In this document: in pieces, positions 1-7,510 of the stretch
How the letters are laid out: every line of letters begins with the position of its first letter
Position numbering within the stretch: position 1 is the stretch's first letter
Assembly (NCBI GenBank): GCA_946183085.1
Contig: CAMGZU010000006.1
Location: forward strand, 1 to 38,715
From: an uncultured Erysipelotrichaceae bacterium
GTDB lineage: Bacteria > Bacillota_I > Bacilli_A > RFN20 > CAG-826
Direction of reading: 5' to 3'
DNA: 38,715 bases
The notes under the pieces: model-generated
Databases searched by the model: none
Told to the model about the DNA's origin: nothing
The model's input: the letters and a program-made list of their open reading frames with translations, nothing else
Made by a program: the position numbers and the translations under genes

Positions 1-35
1 TTTTTTGTTTCTAGAACAAAGATTTTCCAACACTT

Positions 36-41
36 TATAAT
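36..41 (+). promoter_or_regulatory. -10 element of the REC/EAL/HPt operon
   Basis: A perfect TATAAT lies 17 bases before the start codon of the response regulator at 59. No convincing -35 box is seen at normal spacing, as for most promoters in this window. Confidence 0.5.
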
Positions 42-58
42 GAAATGAAGAGCACCAC

Positions 59-541
59 ATGAGCGAAGAAAAGAAGATCCGAAACGCGAATCGCGGCAAC
101 TTCTCCATCAAGAGGACCGTTTTGATCGTCGACGACGAAGAGATCAACGTCGAGATCCTTACTACCATCCTGGAGGAGGATTTCCACGTCCTCAAAGCCT
201 ATGACGGCAAAGAGGCGTTGGAGCTTCTCCAAAAAGGCGATCAGAAAATCGACATGGTCCTTCTGGACGTCTTCATGCCATTCGACGGCCGCGAGGTCTT
301 GAAGATCCGTCAGCAAAACCCCGAGCTCAAGCGCATCCCCTTCATCGTTTGCACCAGCGATAAAAACATCGAGAAAGAGTGCTTCTACCTTGGGGTCAAC
401 GATTTCATCAAAAAACCCTATGAGAACCCCGACATCATCGTCGCGAGGGTCAAGAGGATGATCGAGCTTTACGAAAATACGCCAAGCAGTTCGACGCCAA
501 CTTCCCCGAAGTCAAAAAGGACATGGTTCTCCTTTCGGTGA
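59..541 (+). CDS. Response regulator receiver domain, N-terminal part of a frameshifted REC-GGDEF-EAL protein
   Basis: A phosphoacceptor receiver domain occupies about residues 18-135. The acidic pair Asp25-Asp26 (LIVDDEE), the phosphorylated Asp70 (LLDVFMP), the conserved Thr of CTS near 99 and the Lys119-Pro120 pair are all present. After about residue 139 the reading degenerates into a Ser/Thr/Pro-rich tail (SSSTPTSPKS) and stops. The frame one base back continues smoothly from the same point into a GGDEF-like domain. The natural product is therefore probably a single 549-residue REC-GGDEF-EAL protein, with one base missing near the A-run at 474-477. If the break is real, the cell makes a stand-alone receiver. 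The HPt gene downstream suggests a phosphorelay input. The sensor kinase is not in the window. Confidence 0.85.
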   Translation: MSEEKKIRNANRGNFSIKRTVLIVDDEEINVEILTTILEEDFHVLKAYDGKEALELLQKGDQKIDMVLLDVFMPFDGREVLKIRQQNPELKRIPFIVCTSDKNIEKECFYLGVNDFIKKPYENPDIIVARVKRMIELYENTPSSSTPTSPKSKRTWFSFR

Positions 542-1707
542 ACCGCTTCCGTCTCATCAATGAGCTTTATGGCCATGAATTCGCGGACAAAATCCTTCTT
601 TCGATTACGGGGGAGCTCAGCGACTTCGTCAGCAAATGCAAAGGGCTGCTCGGCAAAGAGAGCGGTGGGACCTTCCTCCTTTATTGCGAGCACCAAGAAG
701 ACTACGAAGCCTTGCCAAAGAAATTAGAAGAAGCGGTGAAGAAAGACGCAAAAGACATCAACGTGTCCTTCAAAATCGCCGTCTATCCCTTCGTTGACCC
801 GTCTTTGGAAAAAGAAATCGTCATCGACCGCTTGAGCGATACCGCGGACACCTTAATCAACGACTATGGCAAGAATGTCGCCGTCTATAGCCATGAGGCC
901 CAGACGGCGAACCTCCACAAAGAAGAGCTGATCGCCGCCTTCCCCGAAGCCTTGAAGGAAGAGCAGTTCCAGCTTTATTTCCAACCCAAATACGAAATCC
1001 AAGGCGAAAAGCCCCACCTCACCAGCGCGGAGGTTTTGATCCGCTGGATCAGCCCGAAGTTCGGCTTCGTCTCGCCCGGCGAATTCATCTCGCTTTTCGA
1101 AGAAAACGGCTTAATCTGCCAATTGGACGCCTACATCATCCAAAAGGCTGCGGAGCATATGAAGCGGTGGAAGAAGGTTTATGGCGAATACGTCCCCTTA
1201 TCCATCAACTTATCCCGCGTGAACCTCTACCGCCCGAACCTCGTCGAAGAGATCATCGGCTACATCTCCTCCAATGGCGTGCCGCGCGAGAAGTGCTACA
1301 TCGAGATCACCGAATCGGCTTTCGTCGAAGACGCCAAAGCGGTCATCCCGGTCATCGACAAGATCCGCCAAAGCGGCTTTAAGATCGAGATCGATGATTT
1401 TGGCTCCGGCTATTCTTCTTTCGGCGCGCTGGCCGACCTCCCCTTCGATGTCTTGAAGATCGACATGCAGTTCATCCGCGCGATGGAGAAGAACCCCAAA
1501 GTCAAAGACATCGTCAAGATGATCATCAACTTGGCAAAGACGTTGAACGCGACCGTGGTCTCCGAAGGCGTGGAGACGAAACAGCAATACGATTTCCTCC
1601 AAGAGATAGGCTGCGACATCATCCAGGGCTATTACCTCTCCAAGCCTTTGCCCTTAAAAGAATTCGAGGAACTCATCCAAAAGGAGTTTGTGACCAATGG
1701 ACGTTAA
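523..1707 (+). CDS. Degenerate GGDEF + intact EAL c-di-GMP phosphodiesterase (C-terminal part of the split regulator)
   Basis: Hydrolysis of cyclic di-GMP is the likely activity. The GGDEF domain (residues 1-125 of this frame) keeps the fold signature (VNRFRLINELYGHEF), but the catalytic motif reads SGGTF at 47-51, so cyclase activity is unlikely. The EAL domain (about 140-390) has every catalytic position I can check: Glu170 in EVLIRW, Asn229 (SINLS), the ITES glutamate at 264, Asp291-Asp292 (DDFGSGYSS), Lys312, Glu348 (SEGVET) and Gln368 (QGYYLSKP). Coding in this frame clearly begins before the ATG at 523, from about 478 (YAKQFDANFPEVKKD), which supports fusion to the upstream receiver. 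The stop overlaps the HPt start by 11 bases, indicating coupled translation. Confidence 0.85.
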   Translation: MVLLSVNRFRLINELYGHEFADKILLSITGELSDFVSKCKGLLGKESGGTFLLYCEHQEDYEALPKKLEEAVKKDAKDINVSFKIAVYPFVDPSLEKEIVIDRLSDTADTLINDYGKNVAVYSHEAQTANLHKEELIAAFPEALKEEQFQLYFQPKYEIQGEKPHLTSAEVLIRWISPKFGFVSPGEFISLFEENGLICQLDAYIIQKAAEHMKRWKKVYGEYVPLSINLSRVNLYRPNLVEEIIGYISSNGVPREKCYIEITESAFVEDAKAVIPVIDKIRQSGFKIEIDDFGSGYSSFGALADLPFDVLKIDMQFIRAMEKNPKVKDIVKMIINLAKTLNATVVSEGVETKQQYDFLQEIGCDIIQGYYLSKPLPLKEFEELIQKEFVTNGR

Positions 1708-2047
1708 GAAGTTTTACGAGGAGATCGGCGGGAGTTACCAAGACGCCTTGAACATCATGATGAACGACGCCCTCATCGCGAGGATGCTCACTAAATTCAT
1801 CGCCGGGGATTCCGTGGATAAGCTTTTCGCCGCTTACGAGGCGAAGGATTATCGCTCCGTCTTTGCCGCGAGCCACGCCCTAAAAGGCGTTGCCGGCAAT
1901 CTGGCCTTAAGCCCAATCTTTCAATTGGCTTCCAAAATAACCGAGGCCACCCGCTATGACGATGGAGTGAACCTCGACGCTGAGTTTGCCGAACTCAAAA
2001 AGACCTACGAACTCATTAAGGCAAAGCACCAAGAACACATCGCCTAA
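1697..2047 (+). CDS. HPt histidine phosphotransfer protein
   Basis: This 116-residue, mostly helical protein matches the histidine-containing phosphotransfer family in length and motif. The sequence ASHALKGVAGNLAL (about 58-71) is the classic HPt signature, with His60 as the phosphoryl acceptor. It starts inside the last codons of the EAL gene, so the two are made together. HPt proteins pass phosphate between a hybrid kinase and a receiver, so its natural partner here is the REC domain encoded at 59. The operon therefore reads as phosphorelay control of c-di-GMP breakdown. Family assignment is strong; the pairing is inferred from position. Confidence 0.85.
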   Translation: MDVKKFYEEIGGSYQDALNIMMNDALIARMLTKFIAGDSVDKLFAAYEAKDYRSVFAASHALKGVAGNLALSPIFQLASKITEATRYDDGVNLDAEFAELKKTYELIKAKHQEHIA

Positions 2048-2076
2048 CGAAAAGAATGTCGCTCCGAATCTATTGA

Positions 2077-2110
2077 CCTGACTTGGTTTTACCCAGTCGG
2101 GTTTTTCTTT
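2077..2110 (+). terminator. Rho-independent terminator of the REC/EAL/HPt operon
   Basis: CCTGACT (2077-2083) pairs with AGTCGGG (2095-2101), with one G-U pair, and is followed by TTTTTCTTT. It ends the operon just before the promoter element of the next gene. Confidence 0.75.
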
Positions 2111-2113
2111 GCC

Positions 2114-2146
2114 TGTGGCATGTTTGTGACGGGTGGCCGCTATCAT
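2114..2146 (+). promoter_or_regulatory. Shared promoter element, copy 1
   Basis: TGTGGCA (2114-2120), six bases, TGACG (2127-2131), nine bases, then TATCAT (2141-2146). The same arrangement precedes the genes at 3897 and 9589 and recurs at 6518. The distance from TATCAT to the start codon at 2171 is 24 bases. It may be a -10 box with an upstream tandem half-site for an activator, or a variant of a sigma-54 -24/-12 pair. In this copy the -12 dinucleotide is AC rather than GC. Confidence 0.55.
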
Positions 2147-2170
2147 ATGGGTATTCAGGAGGAAAGAAAG

Positions 2171-3244
2171 ATGGACCGCTCCGTGAAAAACGCTCTCTAC
2201 AAATGCAGCACCAAAGGATTGATTCAATTGCTCAATGACCCGAAATACGCCAATAACCCAGCCCGGCAATACCAGGACATGATCAATTACATCGCCCGCC
2301 ACGAGATGTATGGCGGCAAGACCAAAGGCGAGCTGTTTGAGATGATCCACGTCGCGCGAAACGAACTCCTCGCGCAATATGGCGAGAAGCGCAAAGACAA
2401 CAAAGAGAAGCTTCCATATGACAATTTCGGCAACGTCAGCCCCAGGGACGCTCAGCGCATCAAGAACTTCCTCCGCGATCCTTCGACCGCGGCCATGAAC
2501 GAATTCGCCGCGCTTGGAAACGTTAACCTTGCGGCCAATGGCGAGGACGAAGAGGAGAAGGAATACCTGAGGCGCCTTCAGATCAACGCCCAGATGCTTT
2601 CGAAGCAAGTGGAGGTCATGGCCGATACCCAGAACACCCACTTCAAAGGAAGCGAAGCCCGCACCGACATCTTGACCCGCCTCGAGAAGAAAATGCCCGA
2701 GGAGGATGAAAACGCGCTCGACTCGCTGAAGAAAGCCAACGGCAATTTCTTCACCAGGCTCTTCCGCCGCCCTTCTCAGGAATACAAAGCCTTCGAGCAA
2801 TCCTTCAAGCAATTCCGACAGACCGAAAGCGTCTTAAGCGGCAACGTCGAAGACTTGGAAAAGAAGACGACGGCCTACCTCAAGCATTTGATGCCAAACT
2901 TCAAATACGCGAAGGACATGAAGAAAGAGGAAATGCTATCCGCCCTCCCCAAAGGGCAAAGGGCCCGCGCCTCTTTCGCGATGGACGTCCTCGATTCGAT
3001 CCGTGAGAACAAGGAAGCGAAGCCTTACGTGGATAACGTCGAGAACGCGATCAATGGCCGCCCGATCAAGGAGATCGAAAAAGCCCCCGCTCAAGCGGAT
3101 CCGGCGAAGCAGCAGGAGTTCCAAAACGAGATTGCCGCCAACATCGAAGAACCCAAGGTCGAGGAAGTGAAGAACGAGGTAAAAGCCGAACCCGAAAAGG
3201 TCGAGGAAAAACAAGCCGAGGCCAATAACGAGATCGCGAACTAA
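2171..3244 (+). CDS. Unknown protein, WWER/TSxEY paralog 1
   Basis: I do not recognise a known family. The start at 2171 is preferred over an in-frame ATG at 2120 because AGGAGG (2157-2162) sits 8 bases before it and because 2120 lies within the promoter element. The 357-residue product has no signal peptide or membrane segment, is charged and mostly helical, and ends in a Glu/Lys/Ala-rich tail (about 305-357). From residue 190 it carries a region (NGNFFTRLFRRPSQEYKAF, then a block with TTAYLKHLMP and KGQRARASFAMDVLDSI) that aligns with the C-termini of the proteins at 3897 and 9589. The tail motif QQEFQNEIA resembles QDDFQKQLA in the second paralog. Probably a cytoplasmic, lineage-specific protein of unknown role. 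Confidence 0.8.
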   Translation: MDRSVKNALYKCSTKGLIQLLNDPKYANNPARQYQDMINYIARHEMYGGKTKGELFEMIHVARNELLAQYGEKRKDNKEKLPYDNFGNVSPRDAQRIKNFLRDPSTAAMNEFAALGNVNLAANGEDEEEKEYLRRLQINAQMLSKQVEVMADTQNTHFKGSEARTDILTRLEKKMPEEDENALDSLKKANGNFFTRLFRRPSQEYKAFEQSFKQFRQTESVLSGNVEDLEKKTTAYLKHLMPNFKYAKDMKKEEMLSALPKGQRARASFAMDVLDSIRENKEAKPYVDNVENAINGRPIKEIEKAPAQADPAKQQEFQNEIAANIEEPKVEEVKNEVKAEPEKVEEKQAEANNEIAN

Positions 3245-3261
3245 AGCCAACAACAAAAAAG

Positions 3262-3290
3262 AAGCTCTGACGTCAAATCAGAGCTTTTTT
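3262..3290. terminator. Bidirectional terminator between paralog 1 and the lipoprotein gene
   Basis: AAGCTCTGA (3262-3270) pairs perfectly with TCAGAGCTT (3278-3286). It has an A-run on the left and a T-run on the right, so it can serve both converging genes. Confidence 0.85.
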
Positions 3291-3307
3291 GATTCTTTGT
3301 TGTTTGT

Positions 3308-3775
3308 TTATGGAAGCATGTGGCCCGAGATCTCGGTGATGCGGACGTTGTAGACGCAGACGCCCTTGAGCTCGTAGCTCGCCGTGTTGGCGAAGCTTCC
3401 TTGCAGGGAATCCATCGTCTTATAGCCATCCTCTTCCTTGCCCGCGACGAAGCGGAATTCGACGTCGCTGACCTCAAACGGATCATCGAAATCAAAGGTG
3501 AAATCGGCGTTGATCCCTTTGCAGTTTTTCACGCTGACCTTGCATTTGCCCTTGATGTCGGAGGAGAAGAGCTTTCCTTTGGCGGGGTTGGGGTAGAGGC
3601 TGAAGCTGATGAGTGTCCCCGTGAAATTGCCGTTAAGTTCTTTGTCGCTCATCCTGCCCAAATCAATGTAGGATGCCGCGTTTTCGACGGTGAGGGCGGC
3701 GCCTTGGTTGCTGTTCGTGCATCCGGCGAGAAGAAGCGCCGAACACATCGCCATGATGGTTTTAGAGAGTCTCAT
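3308..3775 (-). CDS. Small predicted lipoprotein of unknown function
   Basis: The product is 155 residues from the ATG at 3775. An in-frame GTG further up is rejected because the lipoprotein signal begins at MRLSKT and GAGG lies 8 bases before that ATG. The signal has a basic start, a hydrophobic core and the lipobox LLLAGC with the lipidated Cys at residue 19. The mature part is about 135 residues, beta-rich in appearance, with several Lys/Asp/Phe stretches (DFTFDFDDPFEVSDVEF) and two spaced cysteines. I recognise no domain. It is transcribed against paralog 1 and shares its terminator. It should sit on the outer face of the cytoplasmic membrane. Confidence 0.75.
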   Translation of the reverse strand: MRLSKTIMAMCSALLLAGCTNSNQGAALTVENAASYIDLGRMSDKELNGNFTGTLISFSLYPNPAKGKLFSSDIKGKCKVSVKNCKGINADFTFDFDDPFEVSDVEFRFVAGKEEDGYKTMDSLQGSFANTASYELKGVCVYNVRITEISGHMLP

Positions 3776-3838
3776 AGAAATACCTCGTTTTTCTTTTGTA
3801 AGTCTATAATGCACGCGCGTTTTAGAAAAAGATTTTTG

Positions 3839-3872
3839 TGTGGCAATTCTATGGCAGAGCGACTGCTATCCT
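3839..3872 (+). promoter_or_regulatory. Shared promoter element, copy 2
   Basis: TGTGGCA (3839-3845), six bases, TGGCA (3852-3856), ten bases, TATCCT (3867-3872), then 24 bases to the ATG at 3897. Here the two TGGCA units form an exact direct repeat 11 bases apart. The GG-N10-GC spacing also fits a sigma-54 core promoter. Confidence 0.6.
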
Positions 3873-3896
3873 ATTCCCAACAATAAGGGGATCACC

Positions 3897-6470
3897 ATGA
3901 GCTACAGAGACCAATTATCCAAAATGATCCAAGAGATCAAAGACTACAAAAAAGTTTTTGACACCAACTACGAAGAAGCCCTCAAATTCAAAAACACCTT
4001 GCCGATGGCCCAAAAGGCCTACCATGTCCACAGCTTTTTCCGGAGCTTGAGGAATTCGTCGGCGGAGTGGTTCGGCAGCAAAGAGGCCTATGAGGCCTTC
4101 CTTGCCAAACACCCGGACCTTTTCCCAGACGGCAAAATGATTCATGTCCCCAATTTCGAACCCTATGGCGACATCAAACTCCCGGATGTGGATTTTGAAA
4201 AGATCTTCGATGCGCTCGACGAAGAATTCAAAGAAAACCCCCAGAAGCTTGAGGAACTCTACGACCACGCCGACCCGAAAATCCGCGAAGTGAATCACCC
4301 GATGCAGGGCGTCATCGATTCCATCAAGGAAGACGCGAGGCGCTTCTATGAAGAGGGTCCGCTCCTCAATGAGGTTTTGGAGACGCTGGACTATGCCAAC
4401 AACGAACTCGTTGAGAAGACGGGGGAACACCTTCTCGATAACGCCATCGACGCCAACGCCAATGCCCGTAGCGTCATGGCCGTCAAACACTTCGATACCT
4501 TCGTGGAAGAGAATGGCCTCGACAAGAAGAAGATCGTCAATCGCTCCCACCGCGATGCGACCATCAGCCCCAATTTTGCCAGCAAAGGCGTGTCCTACTC
4601 GGATTATAAGCCCTTCCTTTCGATGGAGGTTCATTATCCAGAAGACTTCAAAGAGAAGCTCTTGAATTTGGATACCCTTTTGCAAGACGAAGGCCTTTTG
4701 ACGAAGGCCCAGGGTGGCGAATCCGGCAACAAGGAATATGGCCTTGCCGATTATTTCCAGGCCAACTATACCCTCAAGAAGGCGCTTACCGACTACACGA
4801 AGCTGGCCAACGACGAGGAGAAGCAAGCCGCGCTTCTTAACATCCGCAAACTGACCCAAGACGTCAAAGATGTGACCGCGAAATACGAGAAGGTCTTCAA
4901 TTACATCAAAGAGAACTTCGATTTGGATAACATCTCCATGTCGGCCAACCTCTATTCGGGCCGTCCATCCTCCGTTCCCGATGGCGACCTTACAAACTGG
5001 AAACCGAACCTTCCGGAGAAATTTGACTTCGAGAATTCGCAGCCCGTCATCTTCTTAAGCGGCTTTACCCAGCTAAAGGCCGCCTGCCAGATTACGAACT
5101 CCTCCCTCAAAGACTATTTGGACCATCCCCATAAAACCTACCTTGACGGCGCGAAAAAGCTCGCCGAGCATGACGACAATCTCCTTTACATCACCCCCGC
5201 CCAAGAACCCAATCTTGGCAAGCGCATGGCCCGCGCTTTCTGCGGCCCATCCAACCTCTATGGCGGTCTTTATGGTTATAACATGGCGGGCGGTCGTGGC
5301 ATGGAGTTCCTTTATAACACCGTTTCGGACAAGGCGAACCAAGACGCCAACATCATAAAATCGTCCGTCATCAAAGAATACAGCACCATGTACGGCCATG
5401 ATCCCGCCGTTCTCTTTGATCCCACCACTGGGGCGAACATCCAAAACCTTAAGAACCTTTTTGCCGCCGGCGATCAGTTCGAGCACCTTTACGAAGCGAG
5501 CGATCGTTATTTCAACGAGAATGGCGATTGTGGCTGCAAAGTGAAAGATTATCCCGCCGCCGTCAAAACCCATGGCAATACCTCCGTCGCGGACGAATAC
5601 CGCAGAATCATGCAGACGGTGAAGGACTTCAATGACGAACGCGCCAACCTCGGCCGCAATCCCCAGCAGTATTATCAGCAAGGGAACTTGAATCCCTCCG
5701 TGAGCTCCGGCGCGATCCTTGCCGCCGGAAGGGAATACTTCGTCGACTATATGAGGGAGAACAACCTTTCCTTGGCGAGCATCCAAGACGCGAAGCTTAG
5801 GAATGAGGTCATCGATTTCATCAACGACCCGATCGCGGCCTATACCAAGAAAAACGGCAAGTTTGATTTGGATGATGGCCCCGAACGCGACAACGAAGTC
5901 TCCTTTAGCTTCCGGAGAACCTGGGAATATAAGATCGGCAAGAACAACACCTTCTTCGAGAAGTTCGCGGAGCATAACCGCAAACCCGGCGGCTACAACA
6001 CCGGCAAGACGATGGCCAAGATCTTATCGGACAACAAGGGCTCTTGGTGGGAACGCCTCCGTGGCAAGACCTCCAAGGAATATAGCGCCCTTCAGAAGAT
6101 CGCCAAGGCCTCCATCGATCCTACTAGCCGCACCAAAGGCGACAAAGAAGCGATGTATGTCGCGGCGAAGGCCTACAAGCAGTACAAGATGCCCGAAGGC
6201 ACCAATTTCGACAACTTGAGCAAGACCGCCAAGAAGCGCATCGAGTTCTGCGATTCGATCATCGATGCTTACGAGGCGGAGAAGCGCGAGAAGGAACTCG
6301 CGAATCAGCCGCAGCCCGTCGTCGAGAACAACAACATCATTCCGCAGGATGACTTCCAGAAACAGCTTGCGGTCGATATGGCACCCAAGGAAAGCAACAA
6401 GGTTCAGGAAGCCCCTGCCAAGGAAGAAAAAGCCAACGAGAAAGAGAACGTCATTCCCAACGAACTTTGA
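3897..6470 (+). CDS. Unknown 857-residue protein, WWER/TSxEY paralog 2
   Basis: I do not recognise a known family. The start at 3897 is chosen because AAGGGG lies 6 bases before it; the ATG at 3840 falls within the promoter element. The product is large, soluble and helical at the N-terminus, with no signal peptide or membrane span. The middle (about 350-600) is richer in aromatic residues and glycine (NLYGGLYGYNMAGGRG) and has a CGC cluster near 548, so it may be a globular enzyme-like or binding domain. From residue 715 it carries the shared C-terminal region (GSWWERLRGKTSKEYSAL, then AAKAYKQYKMP and SKTAKKRIEFCDSIIDAY). It ends in a Glu/Lys/Asn tail. It stops with TGA, which shows that TGA is not reassigned. 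Confidence 0.8.
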   Translation: MSYRDQLSKMIQEIKDYKKVFDTNYEEALKFKNTLPMAQKAYHVHSFFRSLRNSSAEWFGSKEAYEAFLAKHPDLFPDGKMIHVPNFEPYGDIKLPDVDFEKIFDALDEEFKENPQKLEELYDHADPKIREVNHPMQGVIDSIKEDARRFYEEGPLLNEVLETLDYANNELVEKTGEHLLDNAIDANANARSVMAVKHFDTFVEENGLDKKKIVNRSHRDATISPNFASKGVSYSDYKPFLSMEVHYPEDFKEKLLNLDTLLQDEGLLTKAQGGESGNKEYGLADYFQANYTLKKALTDYTKLANDEEKQAALLNIRKLTQDVKDVTAKYEKVFNYIKENFDLDNISMSANLYSGRPSSVPDGDLTNWKPNLPEKFDFENSQPVIFLSGFTQLKAACQITNSSLKDYLDHPHKTYLDGAKKLAEHDDNLLYITPAQEPNLGKRMARAFCGPSNLYGGLYGYNMAGGRGMEFLYNTVSDKANQDANIIKSSVIKEYSTMYGHDPAVLFDPTTGANIQNLKNLFAAGDQFEHLYEASDRYFNENGDCGCKVKDYPAAVKTHGNTSVADEYRRIMQTVKDFNDERANLGRNPQQYYQQGNLNPSVSSGAILAAGREYFVDYMRENNLSLASIQDAKLRNEVIDFINDPIAAYTKKNGKFDLDDGPERDNEVSFSFRRTWEYKIGKNNTFFEKFAEHNRKPGGYNTGKTMAKILSDNKGSWWERLRGKTSKEYSALQKIAKASIDPTSRTKGDKEAMYVAAKAYKQYKMPEGTNFDNLSKTAKKRIEFCDSIIDAYEAEKREKELANQPQPVVENNNIIPQDDFQKQLAVDMAPKESNKVQEAPAKEEKANEKENVIPNEL

Positions 6471-6477
6471 TCTCAAG

Positions 6478-6511
6478 AAGAAGCGCGCGAGAAAAAGCGC
6501 GCTTCTTTTTT
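6478..6511 (+). terminator. Terminator of paralog 2
   Basis: AAGAAGCGCGC (6478-6488) is perfectly complementary to GCGCGCTTCTT (6497-6507), followed by T residues. Confidence 0.9.
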
Positions 6512-6517
6512 CGAGAG

Positions 6518-6549
6518 TGTGCCACTTTTGTGACAACTCGTGTGATAAC
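6518..6549 (+). promoter_or_regulatory. Shared promoter element, copy 4 (no gene attached)
   Basis: TGTGCCA (6518-6524), six bases, TGACA (6531-6535), eight bases, GATAAC (6544-6549). It matches the elements upstream of the three paralogous genes, but no long reading frame follows. Confidence 0.45.
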
Positions 6550-6551
6550 CT

Positions 6552-6653
6552 ATGGCCGTAAAAGGGGTAAAGGGCGATGGACACAGGCCTCCTAGGAGGT
6601 CGATGGTCCCATCCACCATTGCAAAAAAAGCTGCCTTGCCGGGCAGTTTTTTT
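6552..6653 (+). ncRNA. Candidate small structured RNA or remnant leader
   Basis: About 100 bases lie between a promoter-like element and a strong terminator. They contain two possible hairpins: GGCCTC/GAGGTC around CTAG (6586-6601), which includes the perfect palindrome CCTCCTAGGAGG, and ATGGT/ACCAT (6603-6619). CCTCC could pair with Shine-Dalgarno sites. An SD-like AGGGG and an ATG at 6577 lie at the same distance from the element as in the paralogs, but that reading frame runs through the terminator. It could equally be the scar of a deleted fourth paralog. No known RNA family was recognised. Confidence 0.3.
6623..6653. terminator. Bidirectional terminator
   Basis: CTGCC (6631-6635) pairs with GGCAG (6642-6646), flanked by seven A on the left and seven T on the right. 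On the minus strand it ends the gene at 6690-7475; on the plus strand it ends the putative short transcript from 6550. Confidence 0.8.
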
Positions 6654-6689
6654 GTTGGGTTTCTCTTATTGGAAAAAAGAGCAACGGGT

Positions 6690-7475
6690 TTATTCTTTTT
6701 TGCGTTTCAAAACCAATTTGTAGATCGAAGTCTCTAGGAAATACATCAAGAAGGCCAAGCCCGCGATGACCGCGAGGTAACCCAAAAGATAAACGAAGAA
6801 CCCGGCTTCTCTTTGAACGACATCCACCAAAGGAAGCGTTGTGATCTGAAGGGGGTTGAGGAAGAACATATCGATCCCTTGCGGATAGAATGCCAAGTTG
6901 ATAGAGACGGCGATCGTGGCGACGATGGCGAAAAGGACCAAACTCCTCCAATAGGTGTGGATGGTGATCCTTTTGCGGTTCCAGACGAAGACGAAGACGC
7001 CGAGGATGACCTGCGAGCCATGATGGACCATCGTCTGGATGTTGATGAAGATGAATCTGGTCATGACCATGTCGGTGTAGATGCAGACCCCAAGTCCGGC
7101 GAAGAGGATCAAAAACGCCAGGAAGCCTATCGCCCCGTCGGCGAGGAAGCCATCGCGCTTGACGAAGATCAAAATCGGAAGGAAATAAAGAACCATCGAG
7201 CAGAGATGGAAGGGGAAGTCATAAGGGTCATATTCCCAATACGAGGGATTCCCATAATGGAAGGTTTTGACGAGCTGCTTCAAGACTTCAAAGACGAGCA
7301 AGACGATCCAAAAGAAAAGCAGGATCCTCTTGTAAGTCTTTTCACTCGCGTCTTTGAAAAAGAAAGACAAAAAGAAGGTCATCCCTAAGATGAGAATGAG
7401 GCAGAGAATATGGAACCAGGAGAACATCCCGGGTATTTCCATCTCCCCCTGAAAGAAGTGAAGTACCTGTTCCAC
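6690..7475 (-). CDS. YwaF/TIGR02206-type integral membrane protein
   Basis: A polytopic membrane protein of 261 residues with about seven hydrophobic spans. The pattern of conserved residues, including FHLCSM in the third span and the tyrosine/tryptophan-rich NPSYWEYDPYDFPFH just before it, fits the YwaF (TMEM164-related) family, whose biochemical role is not established. The GTG at 7475 is only a few bases beyond the TATAAT-like box (7486-7491 on this strand), leaving almost no leader. An internal ATG at 7442 follows a GGGGGAG and is a plausible alternative start, giving 250 residues. It is divergent from the membrane protein at 7511. Confidence 0.7.
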   Translation of the reverse strand: MEQVLHFFQGEMEIPGMFSWFHILCLILILGMTFFLSFFFKDASEKTYKRILLFFWIVLLVFEVLKQLVKTFHYGNPSYWEYDPYDFPFHLCSMVLYFLPILIFVKRDGFLADGAIGFLAFLILFAGLGVCIYTDMVMTRFIFINIQTMVHHGSQVILGVFVFVWNRKRITIHTYWRSLVLFAIVATIAVSINLAFYPQGIDMFFLNPLQITTLPLVDVVQREAGFFVYLLGYLAVIAGLAFLMYFLETSIYKLVLKRKKE

Positions 7476-7510
7476 GATTAAGAGTATTATACAAATATCG
7501 AAATCGGTTT

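Noticed and set aside
1210-1602. Antisense frame inside the EAL domain region
   Set aside because: Shadow frame: it is fully covered by a gene with intact catalytic motifs.
3897-6470. Mollicute-type code with TGA as tryptophan
   Set aside because: Several genes end naturally at TGA (for example 6470 and 20648) and tryptophan is encoded by TGG throughout.
6550-6653. T-box or other known riboswitch in the short structured region
   Set aside because: No T-box sequence or specifier-like stem is seen, and no plus-strand gene lies downstream before the terminator.
6552-6737. A 61-codon frame beginning MAVKGVKG after the fourth promoter element
   Set aside because: It has no SD, runs through a strong terminator into the converging gene and has no protein-like features.
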